From assembly GCA_036337945.1 (NCBI GenBank), contig JAYZDF010000057.1, forward strand, positions 1 through 16,896: DNA of 16,896 nt. The letters run 5' to 3'. Positions within the stretch are counted from its first letter, which is position 1; every line of letters starts with the position of its first letter. The stretch comes from JAYZDF01 sp036337945 (GTDB taxonomy: Bacteria; Myxococcota; Kuafuiibacteriia; Kuafuiibacteriales; Kuafuiibacteriaceae). The notes beneath the pieces were generated by a model. It made no database searches, was not told the origin of the DNA, and saw only the letters and a program-made list of their open reading frames with translations. Both the position numbers and the translations under genes were made by a program. This document shows, piece after piece, positions 1 through 7,124 of the stretch.

Positions 1-40
1 AGCTTAGCGTCTATTTCTCGACGATGACTCTGCTGTCATT

Positions 41-57
41 TAGAGTTCGAGACTCTA
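41..57 (-). terminator. weak stem-loop over the stop codon of the small membrane protein
   Basis: TAGAGT and ACTCTA pair perfectly around a 5-nt loop (TCGAG), overlapping the TAG stop of the minus-strand gene. No U-tract follows on the minus strand, so termination is only a possibility. Confidence 0.25.
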
Positions 58-294
58 GCGGCGGAGCCAACTAATTGTCTGAAGAACGACGACTATCAGA
101 AGTCCAGTCCCCTCGGCGAGAATTGTAAACATCAGCAACCATAAATAGGCTCCGTGTCCGTTGGCGCCTTCAGAAAACATATTCCTTTCAAAATCGGCTT
201 CTGAGTAGCTGAGAAAGGACATGAGGAAAGGAGAAATGCTTATCAAAATGCTTGCCCCAAGCAGTATAAATAGACGTTTTGGAGTGAGCTTCAC
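55..294 (-). CDS. small two-helix membrane protein, unknown function
   Basis: A 79-residue reading frame starting at GTG (294-292) and ending in TAG. Two hydrophobic stretches are visible, roughly residues 8-28 and 50-74, separated by a polar loop containing Glu, Asp and Asn. The N-terminus is basic (MKLTPKRL), so a positive-inside topology with both ends in the cytoplasm is likely. I do not recognise a family. The start lacks a clear Shine-Dalgarno sequence; no ATG, GTG or TTG occurs further upstream in frame before a stop at 394-396, so GTG is the only conventional choice. It is divergent from the lipoprotein gene at 457. The membrane-protein composition favours a real gene over a shadow, but length and start quality leave doubt. 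Confidence 0.55.
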   Translation of the reverse strand: MKLTPKRLFILLGASILISISPFLMSFLSYSEADFERNMFSEGANGHGAYLWLLMFTILAEGTGLLIVVVLQTISWLRR

Positions 295-456
295 TAAGAG
301 ACAGCGCGAACGAAGGATCTCATGTCGAGATTTTCCAGCTGTTGTCTCCCCGGGTTCAACAAGGAATTTTCCGAGGACAGAGAGATGCTTTATTTATCGT
401 TAGATCGTTTGGCCGAATGACTCGTTGTTTATATAATCATGATTGTGGAGAAATGT

Positions 457-885
457 ATGAAAGCAAACTCGATCGTAATCTTATTTATGATGTGTGGGTT
501 GTTCGCCTGCGCCGGCGCATCGAACGAATCGCTGCCGCCCTCATCTCGAGCGGCAGGTGTATCTTCACATCAATCAACCAAAACGAGCACAGGTGCCTCT
601 GCTGGTTTTTATCCAACGGATGCAGTCGAACGAGGTGTGAACTCGCGGGTGAGAGACATTCAAGTTTGTTACGAAAAACAACTTGAGATTTCTCCAAAGC
701 TCGAAGGACGGATCGAAGTGAGCTGGGTCATTGCCAAAGATGGTCGGGTTACAGAACTCACAACCAAGGGAATGCCGGCGATTGCGCCTTGTATCGCGGA
801 CGTGCTCCGAAGCATTACTTTTCTCCCCCCGTTTGGAGCAACACAGGTCGTTTCCGGCTATCCGTTCGTGTTCAAAGTGAAGTAA
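457..885 (+). CDS. AgmX/PglI-type lipoprotein
   Basis: A predicted 142-residue outer-envelope lipoprotein. The start is taken at ATG 457 because GGAG at 447-450 lies 6 nt upstream; an in-frame ATG at 439 has no such site. The signal peptide ends in the lipobox LFAC with Cys18 as lipidation site. A Ser/Thr-rich linker follows (about 20-55). The C-terminal domain (about 62-142) has the AgmX/PglI (TonB-like) pattern of myxobacterial gliding and envelope proteins: the segment VRDIQVCYEKQL, then EGRIEVSWVIAKDGRV, then a second Cys before a hydrophobic-aromatic motif (CIADVLRSITFLPP). The two conserved cysteines are Cys71 and Cys112. Partners are unknown. It sits between a divergent small membrane protein and a flavin oxidoreductase 58 bases downstream. 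The family call comes from motif memory; I am fairly sure of lipoprotein status and less so of role. Confidence 0.8.
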   Translation: MKANSIVILFMMCGLFACAGASNESLPPSSRAAGVSSHQSTKTSTGASAGFYPTDAVERGVNSRVRDIQVCYEKQLEISPKLEGRIEVSWVIAKDGRVTELTTKGMPAIAPCIADVLRSITFLPPFGATQVVSGYPFVFKVK

Positions 886-943
886 GCGTTGACGCATGTT
901 GCATGAACACTAGGTACGGTTTTGTGATATATCTTCCGTCGCA

Positions 944-2041
944 ATGACCCCAGCCGAAGATACCAGCATAGGAAGCGAAGCACTCCAGTTCCCGTGCGGG
1001 CTGTGTATGAAAAACCGATTCATGCTTGCCCCGATGACAAATAGTCAAAGCCACGAAGATGGAACGCTTTCGGACGATGAGTTTCATTGGCTAACGCTCC
1101 GTGCAAAAGGCGGGTTTGGATTGACCATGACTTGTGCGTCGCATGTTCAAAAAGTGGGGCAAGGCTTCGTTGGTCAGTTAGGTATCTTTGATGATATTCA
1201 CATTGACGGCCACCGACGTTTGGCTGCCGCGATTCAATCAGAAGGAAGTCTTGCAGTCGCGCAGCTTCATCACGCGGGGCTGCGTTCTCCAGAGGAGCTA
1301 ATAGGTGAAAAGCCAGTGTGTCCGTCAAATGATGAAGAGACGGGCGCTAGAGCTTTGAGCTTAGAGGAGGTGGGAGAACTTCGGGACGATTTCATTCGAG
1401 CTGCGGTTCGAGCCAAAAAGGCTGGCTATGATGGCGTAGAAATTCACGGGGCCCACGGCTACATCCTCACCCAGTTCATCAGCGAGCAATACAATCATCG
1501 CGATGATGCATACGGTGGTTCTTTCGCGAATCGCGTGCGAATAATATTTGAAATCGCGCAAGGCATTCGTCAACAATGTGGAGATACGTTTCTATTAGGA
1601 GTTCGTCTTTCTCCTGAAAGGTTTGGCTTGAAGCTGAAAGAGATTTTGAAGCTTGCACAACAAGTCATTGATTCCACGCTTTTCGATTTTTTAGATATCT
1701 CGCTATGGGATTCATTTAAGGCACCACACGAAGAGGAACAGAAACATCGGTCTTTGCTTGAACATGTGGCATCTCTCGATATGAAAGATGTGAAGTTGAC
1801 GGTGGCTGGAAAGATAGGCAGCAGCAAGCAAGTTCAACAAATCTTAGATGCCGGGGTCGATTTCGTTTCAATCGGTCGGGCGGCAATTCTGCACTATGAC
1901 TATCCAATGAGGGTCATGGCGGACTCAGAGTTTGAACCTATTTCTAACCCGGTCAGTGCCAATTATCTGAAAGAGCAGGGCCTGGCTCCGGCATTTATAA
2001 AATACATGCGACGCTGGAAAGGGTTTGTTTCGGAGGAATAA
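944..2041 (+). CDS. Old Yellow Enzyme-family NADH:flavin oxidoreductase
   Basis: A 365-residue single-domain FMN-dependent ene-reductase-type protein with a TIM-barrel pattern. Visible signatures are NRFMLAPMTN near the N-terminus (FMN-binding first strand), QLHHAG (about residues 107-112), and HGAHGYILTQF with His168 and His171 as the substrate-anchoring pair and Tyr173 at the proton-donor position. YGGSFANR follows, then GVRLSP, and SIGRAAI near the C-terminus, which binds the FMN phosphate. It lacks the Fe-S and NADPH modules of 2,4-dienoyl-CoA reductase, and its length matches stand-alone family members. The expected reaction is NAD(P)H-dependent reduction of an activated C=C bond in the cytoplasm; the physiological substrate cannot be told. 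ATG 944 has only a weak ribosome-binding site. Confidence 0.93.
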   Translation: MTPAEDTSIGSEALQFPCGLCMKNRFMLAPMTNSQSHEDGTLSDDEFHWLTLRAKGGFGLTMTCASHVQKVGQGFVGQLGIFDDIHIDGHRRLAAAIQSEGSLAVAQLHHAGLRSPEELIGEKPVCPSNDEETGARALSLEEVGELRDDFIRAAVRAKKAGYDGVEIHGAHGYILTQFISEQYNHRDDAYGGSFANRVRIIFEIAQGIRQQCGDTFLLGVRLSPERFGLKLKEILKLAQQVIDSTLFDFLDISLWDSFKAPHEEEQKHRSLLEHVASLDMKDVKLTVAGKIGSSKQVQQILDAGVDFVSIGRAAILHYDYPMRVMADSEFEPISNPVSANYLKEQGLAPAFIKYMRRWKGFVSEE

Positions 2042-2223
2042 ATAGCCGATGCAGTTGTGTCGATGATTTCATCGACGTCCCTCCGTGCTAACCCTTGCAT
2101 CCGCAAGATTTTCTCTCGAACTAATCTCTCCCAGTCGCTAATCAGTTTAGCCCCGGTGCGATTTGCTCGAGAAGCGGTTCCTTGGCTCCGTTAGTGAAAG
2201 TACTTGGGTTGTGAATTGCCCAT
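2042..2223 (-). pseudogene. frame-broken small gene remnant, antisense to the flanking genes
   Basis: On the minus strand a good Shine-Dalgarno (GAGGAG, 2228-2233) stands 4 nt before ATG 2223-2221. The frame opens MGNSQPKYFH and stops at TAA 2193-2191. A neighbouring frame then reads a protein-like segment (TNGAKEPLLEQIAPGLN) up to a stop at 2144-2142. After that the original frame continues with DWERLVREKILRMQGLARRD and a further acidic helix, to the 3' end of the flavin oxidoreductase gene. Joined, this gives one plausible helical protein of about 60 residues with two compensating frame changes. No family is recognised. It may be a decayed gene, a sequence error, or chance; the intact large genes nearby argue against general sequence errors. 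This is the only content I see in the 2042-2385 gap. Confidence 0.35.
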
Positions 2224-2385
2224 TGTTCTCCTCAGCTAAGACATGTCACGACTCCCTGCCTATCCTGTTATAACCAGCGACTATTTGAGCGAGGCAAGAC
2301 ACACCAGAGCGATGGGGTTGGGTTTCCATTTCCAAGAGGTACTCGGCTAGCCAGCGCTTTTGCATTCGTTTATCGTATTTCCGAC

Positions 2386-3489
2386 GTGCAGAGACTCATA
2401 CTAAAGCTAGTGTACAACTTCAGACTTTTGGGGGCAGGATGTACTCTCCTTTTCGCATGCAATAAAGGACCCGTTGATGAGAGTAACCTCGTCTCTTCTG
2501 ATGCGGGTGGCATAGCAGTCGACGTAGGAGCGTTCGATAATCCGGATACAGGAAGGGCGGCGATAATCGACGCGGGCAGTATCACTATGTCCGACGCAGG
2601 AGGCGATAATCCACTGGTTGATGCGGGCCCTGATCCGACCATGGTGCCCATACTTGGACCAATCCCCCCTCCTGCCGGAACGAGTACTGTCCCCGAGAGC
2701 GGAGATTTTGTATGGACAGGAGTTGGGTTTGGCTATCTTGGTTCGTCAATACCAAGTAGGTCTCGAGATTGGGATGAGTACCCGCGTTATGGAGTTGCCA
2801 GCCTGCTGAGTTATTCCGATAATGGAGCCTGTGTTTGCTACGATTCGACCTGTGAGACGTGTAGTCAAGTGAACTGCGGTCGACAGGCATGTAGTTACGA
2901 ATTTAATCAAGAACACAAGTTCAATAAGTATCATGTTCAATTGCGTTCATTGGAAAACCAAGCGCTAGCAGTCGAATTCGAAGTCAACATCAGCCTGAAT
3001 CCGCCGATTACTTACACTGATATCTCGGATGTTTTAAATCGGTTAGAGCGCGTGCCGCCGGTGTACTGGCGTGGTCTGAAGATCATCACGAAGTTTGGAA
3101 GAGGTATCCAGTTCTTTCATTCTTCATACTTCAATGGCGCAGCCGCGTACGGGAGTCGGTCGTACATTGACACGCAAACGGCTAACCTTCCTACCTTGTT
3201 GCATGAGCTAGGACATACTTTCGAGCAATACACCCGTCTAGGGGATGAACCTATTTTAGAGCCTCAGAGCAATATCCTAAATCCAATATGGAGGCATGCC
3301 ATTAGAGTAGATGATATTCGTACCTCTCGATACGGGAACGGCAACGAATGGGAGGATCTAGCCGAGTTTGCCAGAATTTACGCACTAGCGGTTGTGGAAG
3401 GTCGCTTGGATGAACTGCAGATGATGTCTCCCGAGCGTTATCGCATTTGGCAACGAATCCTATCAAAGGGCTTGAGTATTATTGAATAA
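2386..3489 (+). CDS. lipoprotein with anthrax-lethal-factor-like (M34/ATLF) zinc metallopeptidase domain
   Basis: A 367-residue predicted lipoprotein starting at GTG 2386; no strong ribosome-binding site is visible. The signal peptide ends in lipobox LFAC (Cys25). Residues about 30-105 form a low-complexity linker with repeated Asp-Ala-Gly, typical of myxobacterial surface lipoproteins. A Cys cluster (about 145-165) includes CVCYDSTCETCSQVNCGRQAC, suggesting disulfides. The C-terminal domain has HELGH at 273-277, so His273 and His277 are zinc ligands and Glu274 is the general base. NEWEDLAEFA follows, with Glu323 as likely third ligand and Tyr316 seven residues before it. In lethal factor the remembered positions are His686, His690, Tyr728 and Glu735. 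Spacing from second His to Glu is 46 here against 45 there. This supports an extracytoplasmic gluzincin; the substrate is unknown. It lacks other lethal factor domains, so it need not be a toxin. Confidence 0.82.
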   Translation: MQRLILKLVYNFRLLGAGCTLLFACNKGPVDESNLVSSDAGGIAVDVGAFDNPDTGRAAIIDAGSITMSDAGGDNPLVDAGPDPTMVPILGPIPPPAGTSTVPESGDFVWTGVGFGYLGSSIPSRSRDWDEYPRYGVASLLSYSDNGACVCYDSTCETCSQVNCGRQACSYEFNQEHKFNKYHVQLRSLENQALAVEFEVNISLNPPITYTDISDVLNRLERVPPVYWRGLKIITKFGRGIQFFHSSYFNGAAAYGSRSYIDTQTANLPTLLHELGHTFEQYTRLGDEPILEPQSNILNPIWRHAIRVDDIRTSRYGNGNEWEDLAEFARIYALAVVEGRLDELQMMSPERYRIWQRILSKGLSIIE

Positions 3490-3946
3490 GGAGCGGACTC
3501 CGTATCTCGATCTCGCATATCGTTATGAGTACGGGATAGGTAACATTTCGCGCTCGATGAACGCTTCTAGACCCTGTTCTAGTGCGCGGTTCCGGCAAAA
3601 TGAAGGCTCTCGAATTGAGTGCAAGTTATGCGCTCCAATGCAATTGTGTCTATTGCATGACGAGTCTTACTTCGAAGTTACGAGGGTCTTCTATGGCGAG
3701 GCTGACGATTCCCGTACAAAAAGTGGAAACACTTTTTGTCCTACCGGAATAAGACTGTCCGCGCTGCGCGGTTTCGAGGATCTAGATAGTGTCGATACCG
3801 CCAAAACCCTGTTAGTACCACTTTCGAGAGAAAAAAAGCTTTTTTTGCCAAGCTGCAAAATCGAGCCTGCGTCGAAGGATTTGCTCATACACGCGCGATA
3901 TCGATCGTGTTTAGGATGTAGCGATGACATGCCGGGTTGGGAATGA
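3482..3946 (+). CDS. doubtful ORF, unknown product
   Basis: A 154-codon frame opening at TTG 3482, overlapping the end of the metallopeptidase gene by 8 bases; the first in-frame ATG is at 3557. It is rich in Cys, Arg and Ser, has no signal peptide, membrane segment or familiar motif, and contains a perfect 10-bp stem-loop at 3716-3739 and a 16-bp A/T palindrome at 3831-3846, which are unusual inside a coding region. AATAAGGAG falls inside the start, so a ribosome-binding site is not evident for TTG 3482. I list it because it is the only long frame between 3490 and 4120, but it may well be non-coding. Confidence 0.22.
   Translation: MNKERTPYLDLAYRYEYGIGNISRSMNASRPCSSARFRQNEGSRIECKLCAPMQLCLLHDESYFEVTRVFYGEADDSRTKSGNTFCPTGIRLSALRGFEDLDSVDTAKTLLVPLSREKKLFLPSCKIEPASKDLLIHARYRSCLGCSDDMPGWE
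3716..3739. terminator. 10-bp stem with GAAA tetraloop, terminator-like
   Basis: ACAAAAAGTG pairs perfectly with CACTTTTTGT across the loop GAAA, a GNRA-type tetraloop. The T-run sits in the 3' arm. It lies 227 bases after the metallopeptidase stop and could end that transcript or act on the minus strand. No separate U-tract follows. Confidence 0.5.
3831..3846. repeat. 16-bp perfect A/T palindrome
   Basis: Seven A, then GC, then seven T. It is self-complementary as DNA. It may be a protein-binding or bending site, but it is also a simple low-complexity sequence; no role is assigned. Confidence 0.3.
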
Positions 3947-4107
3947 ACGCTGAGCTGACTTTCGGCAAAGTCCGATCGCTTTTCGCTTCTTATCTCAAAA
4001 AACCCTTGATCTGTTAAACTGAAGGTTCAATGCACACAGCGGACGGTTGAACGAAGGAACATCGACGGTAACTTGTTAGCGGCGGTGTCAAGTACAAAAT
4101 TTCAACT

Positions 4108-4114
4108 GAGGAGG
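4108..4114 (+). promoter_or_regulatory. strong ribosome-binding site of the rhodopsin gene
   Basis: GAGGAGG lies 6 nt before ATG 4121. It is close to the ideal anti-Shine-Dalgarno complement and decides the start over the in-frame TTG at 4073. Confidence 0.85.
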
Positions 4115-4120
4115 TTTGCT

Positions 4121-4807
4121 ATGTTAGATCCAAAAGATTTTGTCGGAGTTTCCTTTTGGTTACTCTCCGCGGCCATGCTGGCGGCGACGTATTTTTTCAC
4201 AGTGGAGCGCGATCGTGCAGAAGGGAAATGGAAAACATCTCTGTCTGTTGCGGCCATGGTTACAGGTATTGCCGCGCTGCATTATTTCTATATGAGAGAC
4301 GTGTGGGTGAGCACAAACGGCTCTCCTGTGGTCTTTCGGTATGTCGATTGGCTTCTTACGGTACCGCTACAGATCGTTGAGTTTTATCTCATCCTCGCCG
4401 CTATCGCCACAGTTCGCTCGGCACTATTTTGGAAGCTTCTGATTGCGTCGATAGTCATGCTCGTATTCGGTTACGTCGGAGAAGTTAAGACGCTGAATTA
4501 CTGGGCTGCATTTGCGGTCGGTATGGCGGGCTGGATTTACATCATTTATGAAATCTTCGCTGGCGAGGCGAGCAAAATCAGTGCGGAACAAGGTACCGAA
4601 GCGAGCAAAAAGGCTTTCAACGCGCTTCGAATCATAGTTTCAGTCGGCTGGGCCATTTATCCAATCGGCTACGTGGTAGGTGCTGAGGCTGGTGGCGAAG
4701 GCACCATCAACCTTATTTACAACCTCGCAGACTTTGTAAACAAGATTGCGTTTGGTGCAGTTATCTGGTCGGCGGCTACGTCATCAGATTCGACCCAAAA
4801 AGCATAA
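4121..4807 (+). CDS. proteorhodopsin, light-driven proton pump, blue-tuned
   Basis: A 228-residue seven-helix microbial rhodopsin of the inner membrane. The motif RYVDWLLTVPLQIVEFYLIL carries Asp76 (proton acceptor, Asp97 of the green proteorhodopsin reference), Thr80 (Thr101) and Glu87 (proton donor, Glu108), the DTE set of outward proton pumps. His54 matches His75, which modulates the acceptor pKa. The retinal Schiff-base lysine is Lys208 in NLADFVNKIAF (Lys231). At the spectral-tuning position (reference 105) Gln84 is present, which in this family gives blue absorption; Leu or Met gives green. Several family members start with a longer signal-like N-terminus; here the strong ribosome site fixes a short N-terminus, MLDPKDF. 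No retinal-forming dioxygenase or carotenoid gene is in the window, so retinal must come from elsewhere in the genome or outside. It is flanked by hairpins and appears monocistronic. Confidence 0.97.
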   Translation: MLDPKDFVGVSFWLLSAAMLAATYFFTVERDRAEGKWKTSLSVAAMVTGIAALHYFYMRDVWVSTNGSPVVFRYVDWLLTVPLQIVEFYLILAAIATVRSALFWKLLIASIVMLVFGYVGEVKTLNYWAAFAVGMAGWIYIIYEIFAGEASKISAEQGTEASKKAFNALRIIVSVGWAIYPIGYVVGAEAGGEGTINLIYNLADFVNKIAFGAVIWSAATSSDSTQKA

Positions 4808-4810
4808 GCA

Positions 4811-4833
4811 ACTAGGAGTACCTGCCTCCTAGT
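4811..4833 (+). terminator. 8-bp stem-loop just after the rhodopsin gene
   Basis: ACTAGGAG (4811-4818) pairs perfectly with CTCCTAGT (4826-4833) over a 7-nt loop, starting 4 bases after the stop. There is no U-tract, so it may be an mRNA 3' stabiliser rather than an intrinsic terminator. Confidence 0.5.
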
Positions 4834-4835
4834 CA

Positions 4836-4926
4836 CTGCACGCGGCGCCAACTACGAGTGCAGGTAGTCGAGATTTGACTACTCTGGTTGGTCCTCAGCG
4901 TACACTTCCCCCCCACGGGCTCGTGG
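4836..4926 (+). other. run of three further short stem-loops downstream of rhodopsin
   Basis: CTGCAC/GTGCAG (4836-4841 with 4858-4863), GTAGTC/GACTAC with a 7-nt loop (4864-4882), and CCACG/CGTGG with a 4-nt loop (4913-4926). With the preceding 8-bp hairpin this makes four in about 115 bases between the convergent rhodopsin and acyl-CoA dehydrogenase genes. Function is unknown; a structured 3' UTR or small RNA is possible. Confidence 0.4.
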
Positions 4927-5073
4927 AGCCTACTGTCTCTCAGGACCTGACCCCAAGCTCACAACAAACTGGATGCCAAAAAAAGTTATCAGGCACATGA
5001 GTCCTTAGTTTGCTGCGCGTCATATGCTCAACCGAGACCATAGCCGCGCTACTGAGCGTCGATGGAATTGAGA

Positions 5074-6858
5074 TTAGAACCAAGACTCTTTCATATTGGC
5101 GTATGAGTCCTCGCCACTTTCACAAAGTTGGGCGAGCTGCATGACTCGCGGTAGTTCTGAGTTCATCCAATACTGCGCGGCCTGCATTTTACCCCGATAA
5201 AAATCGCCGTCCTTTTTCGAGGCAGCACTTGCTTGCTTGATCCAAATCCAAGACATAGTCAGCGTACTGAAAAGCTCTAAATAATGCGCACTATGAAGAA
5301 GCATGGCATCAACGTCGCCTTGTTGACCCTTTTGTCCAAGGTGAACAGTGAGTTGTTCGGTCACGGTGAGGGCTTGAAGCAATGCATCACACCAAACTTT
5401 AGGAACGCCATTAGCCAAAGCGGTTTCGAGGTCTCGCGTTACCTCCTGGTGGAAGGCACGCATCGCAGCGCCGCCTTTCATCATCACTTTACGACCCAGT
5501 AAGTCCAGGCTGTGGATTCCGGTGGTTCCTTCGTGAATACTGTTTAGTTTTTGCTCCCTAAGCCATGCTTCAACGGGATATTCGTTCGTATAGCCGTAGC
5601 CGCCGTGAATCTGGACGGCGAGGGCGTTTGACTCAAAGCCACGTTCTGCGGGGAAGCTCTTGGCGACAGGAATCAGTAAATCGAGCATCAGGTTGGCATG
5701 TTTGCGTTCTTCTTCGCTGGTTGAATGCACTTCAAGGTCGGCGTATCGGGCGGATATTCCCAGGAGGCACAGTCCACCTTCGACAATAGCCTTTTGTTTG
5801 AGCAGCATACGCCGCACGTCCGCATGTTCGATGATTGGTATCTGTGCTTGTCCCGGGTCTTTACTCTGAATTGGACGGCCTTGTGGCCGCTCACGGGCAT
5901 AGTTGAGCGACTCAAGATACGCGACATAAGAGGTCGCTACGCCATTCATCCCAACGAGCAGCCGCGCTTCATTCATCATCTGAAACATATAGCGAATGCC
6001 TTGATGAGCTTCTCCTACCAAGTATCCGTGACAATCGTTCTTCTCTCCGAGGCTGAGTGCGATACTCGGTAGGCCTTTCCAGCCAACTTTGTGAAATACT
6101 CCCGAGGTGGTGACGTCATTTCGGACCAATACACCGTCTTCCGATATCCTTCTCTTTGGAACAGCGAACAGACTGATTCCTTTAATTCCGATGGGCGCAC
6201 CCTCAATACGCGCAAGAGTCAGGTGAACAATGTTTTCTGAGAAATCTTGGTCTCCCCCTGAGAGAAAAATCTTGGTTCCACTAAGTAAATAATGGCCGTC
6301 TTCCGTGGCCACTGCTTTCGTGGCGACATCCGAGAGGCTACTCCCCGCTTGAGGTTCGGTGAGAGCCATGGTTCCGGTAAATCGACCCTCATACATCGGT
6401 GCCATATATTTCTCTTTGAGCTCATCCGTGCCGAAGGCTTCAATCAGTCTCGCCGCACCAAGGGTCAGACCAGGGTAACCAAAGGCACTGGCGTTGGCCG
6501 CCATCAAATAGCCATTTGCGATGTTAGAAATGGTTAGAGGAAGCTCCGCGCCTCCAACTTCGGGAGGCCGACTTGCCGTAAGTAAACCGAGTTCGGCCAT
6601 TTTCGGATACAACTCGTGCATGACTGGATGGACTTTTACTTCGCCGTCAACCAGCTTGGGAGCATCTGCGTCCATCGGTTTGAACGCGGGATATAAATCT
6701 TCGCGCGCAAATTTGCGGGCCATATCGAGATACATGTCGAAGATTTCGCGAGAGTGATCTTGAAACGCTGGCAGCTCACAAAGCTTTTCTGCCTGCAGGA
6801 TGTCGTAGAGCAGAAAGTTCACATCTTGATCGTTGAATAAGGGATTGGTTGTCGACAT
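5074..6858 (-). CDS. acyl-CoA dehydrogenase with C-terminal extension (DmdC/FadE-like)
   Basis: A 594-residue flavoprotein of the long acyl-CoA dehydrogenase class, well above the usual 380-400 residues. The length fits the AcDmdC-type C-terminal extension found in 3-methylmercaptopropionyl-CoA dehydrogenase and related FadE enzymes. Visible signatures are TMALTEPQAGSSLSDV (FAD and substrate binding), GTKIFLSGGD, VQIHGGYGYTNEYPVEAWLR, and IHEGTTGIHSLDLLGRK, where Glu443 is the expected catalytic base. The reaction is FAD-dependent alpha,beta-dehydrogenation of an acyl-CoA, passing electrons to ETF; chain length or a sulfur substrate cannot be told from sequence alone. ATG 6858 (MSTTNPLF) is preferred over an in-frame TTG at 6876. 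It is convergent with rhodopsin and divergent from the zinc-ribbon gene, with its own candidate promoter. No ETF or thiolase genes lie nearby. Confidence 0.93.
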   Translation of the reverse strand: MSTTNPLFNDQDVNFLLYDILQAEKLCELPAFQDHSREIFDMYLDMARKFAREDLYPAFKPMDADAPKLVDGEVKVHPVMHELYPKMAELGLLTASRPPEVGGAELPLTISNIANGYLMAANASAFGYPGLTLGAARLIEAFGTDELKEKYMAPMYEGRFTGTMALTEPQAGSSLSDVATKAVATEDGHYLLSGTKIFLSGGDQDFSENIVHLTLARIEGAPIGIKGISLFAVPKRRISEDGVLVRNDVTTSGVFHKVGWKGLPSIALSLGEKNDCHGYLVGEAHQGIRYMFQMMNEARLLVGMNGVATSYVAYLESLNYARERPQGRPIQSKDPGQAQIPIIEHADVRRMLLKQKAIVEGGLCLLGISARYADLEVHSTSEEERKHANLMLDLLIPVAKSFPAERGFESNALAVQIHGGYGYTNEYPVEAWLREQKLNSIHEGTTGIHSLDLLGRKVMMKGGAAMRAFHQEVTRDLETALANGVPKVWCDALLQALTVTEQLTVHLGQKGQQGDVDAMLLHSAHYLELFSTLTMSWIWIKQASAASKKDGDFYRGKMQAAQYWMNSELPRVMQLAQLCESGEDSYANMKESWF

Positions 6859-6943
6859 ATGAAGCCTATAACGCAAGTGAGCCTATCTTTGAATACATGT
6901 CTGAGGATCTCACTCGACCGTAGGTACATTCAGCACGATAATG

Positions 6944-6971
6944 ATAATACTAGTCCGCTGTTCTGCGACAA
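6944..6971 (-). promoter_or_regulatory. candidate sigma-70-type promoter for the acyl-CoA dehydrogenase
   Basis: Reading the minus strand, TTGTCG (6971-6966) and TATTAT (6949-6944) are separated by 16 bases, about 85 bases before the ATG. The match is moderate, and a short GATAAT tandem on the plus strand overlaps the -10. Confidence 0.35.
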
Positions 6972-7026
6972 ATTTCATAGCTTTTGCTCAATCCTTTTAG
7001 ATATTTGTAGGTAACAGGTTGAACAG

Positions 7027-7056
7027 TTGGGAATTTTTGACAGACTAAGTGATAAT
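7027..7056 (+). promoter_or_regulatory. weak candidate promoter for the zinc-ribbon gene
   Basis: TTGGGA (7027-7032) and GATAAT (7051-7056) are separated by 18 bases, about 68 bases before ATG 7125. A better -35 (TTGACA, 7037-7042) is too close to GATAAT to pair with it. Confidence 0.25.
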
Positions 7057-7124
7057 CGCTCGCAGCCGTAGTTGGCTACTAATATCCGCTTGAGTAGTTT
7101 ACCTAAGATTGCTACACCTGAGAC

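Noticed and set aside
342..686. Plus-strand frame of 114 codons overlapping the AgmX-type lipoprotein.
   Set aside because: It is Arg/Cys-rich, lies out of frame with a gene that has a lipobox and a recognisable domain, and has no ribosome-binding site.
4073..4120. Extended N-terminus for the rhodopsin from TTG 4073.
   Set aside because: A near-ideal ribosome-binding site stands 6 nt before ATG 4121 and the extra residues are not a convincing signal peptide.
4979..4985. T-run on the minus strand as an intrinsic terminator for the acyl-CoA dehydrogenase.
   Set aside because: No convincing stem precedes it on the minus strand.
7037..7056. TTGACA and GATAAT as a promoter pair.
   Set aside because: The spacer is only 8 bases, too short for a sigma-70 promoter.
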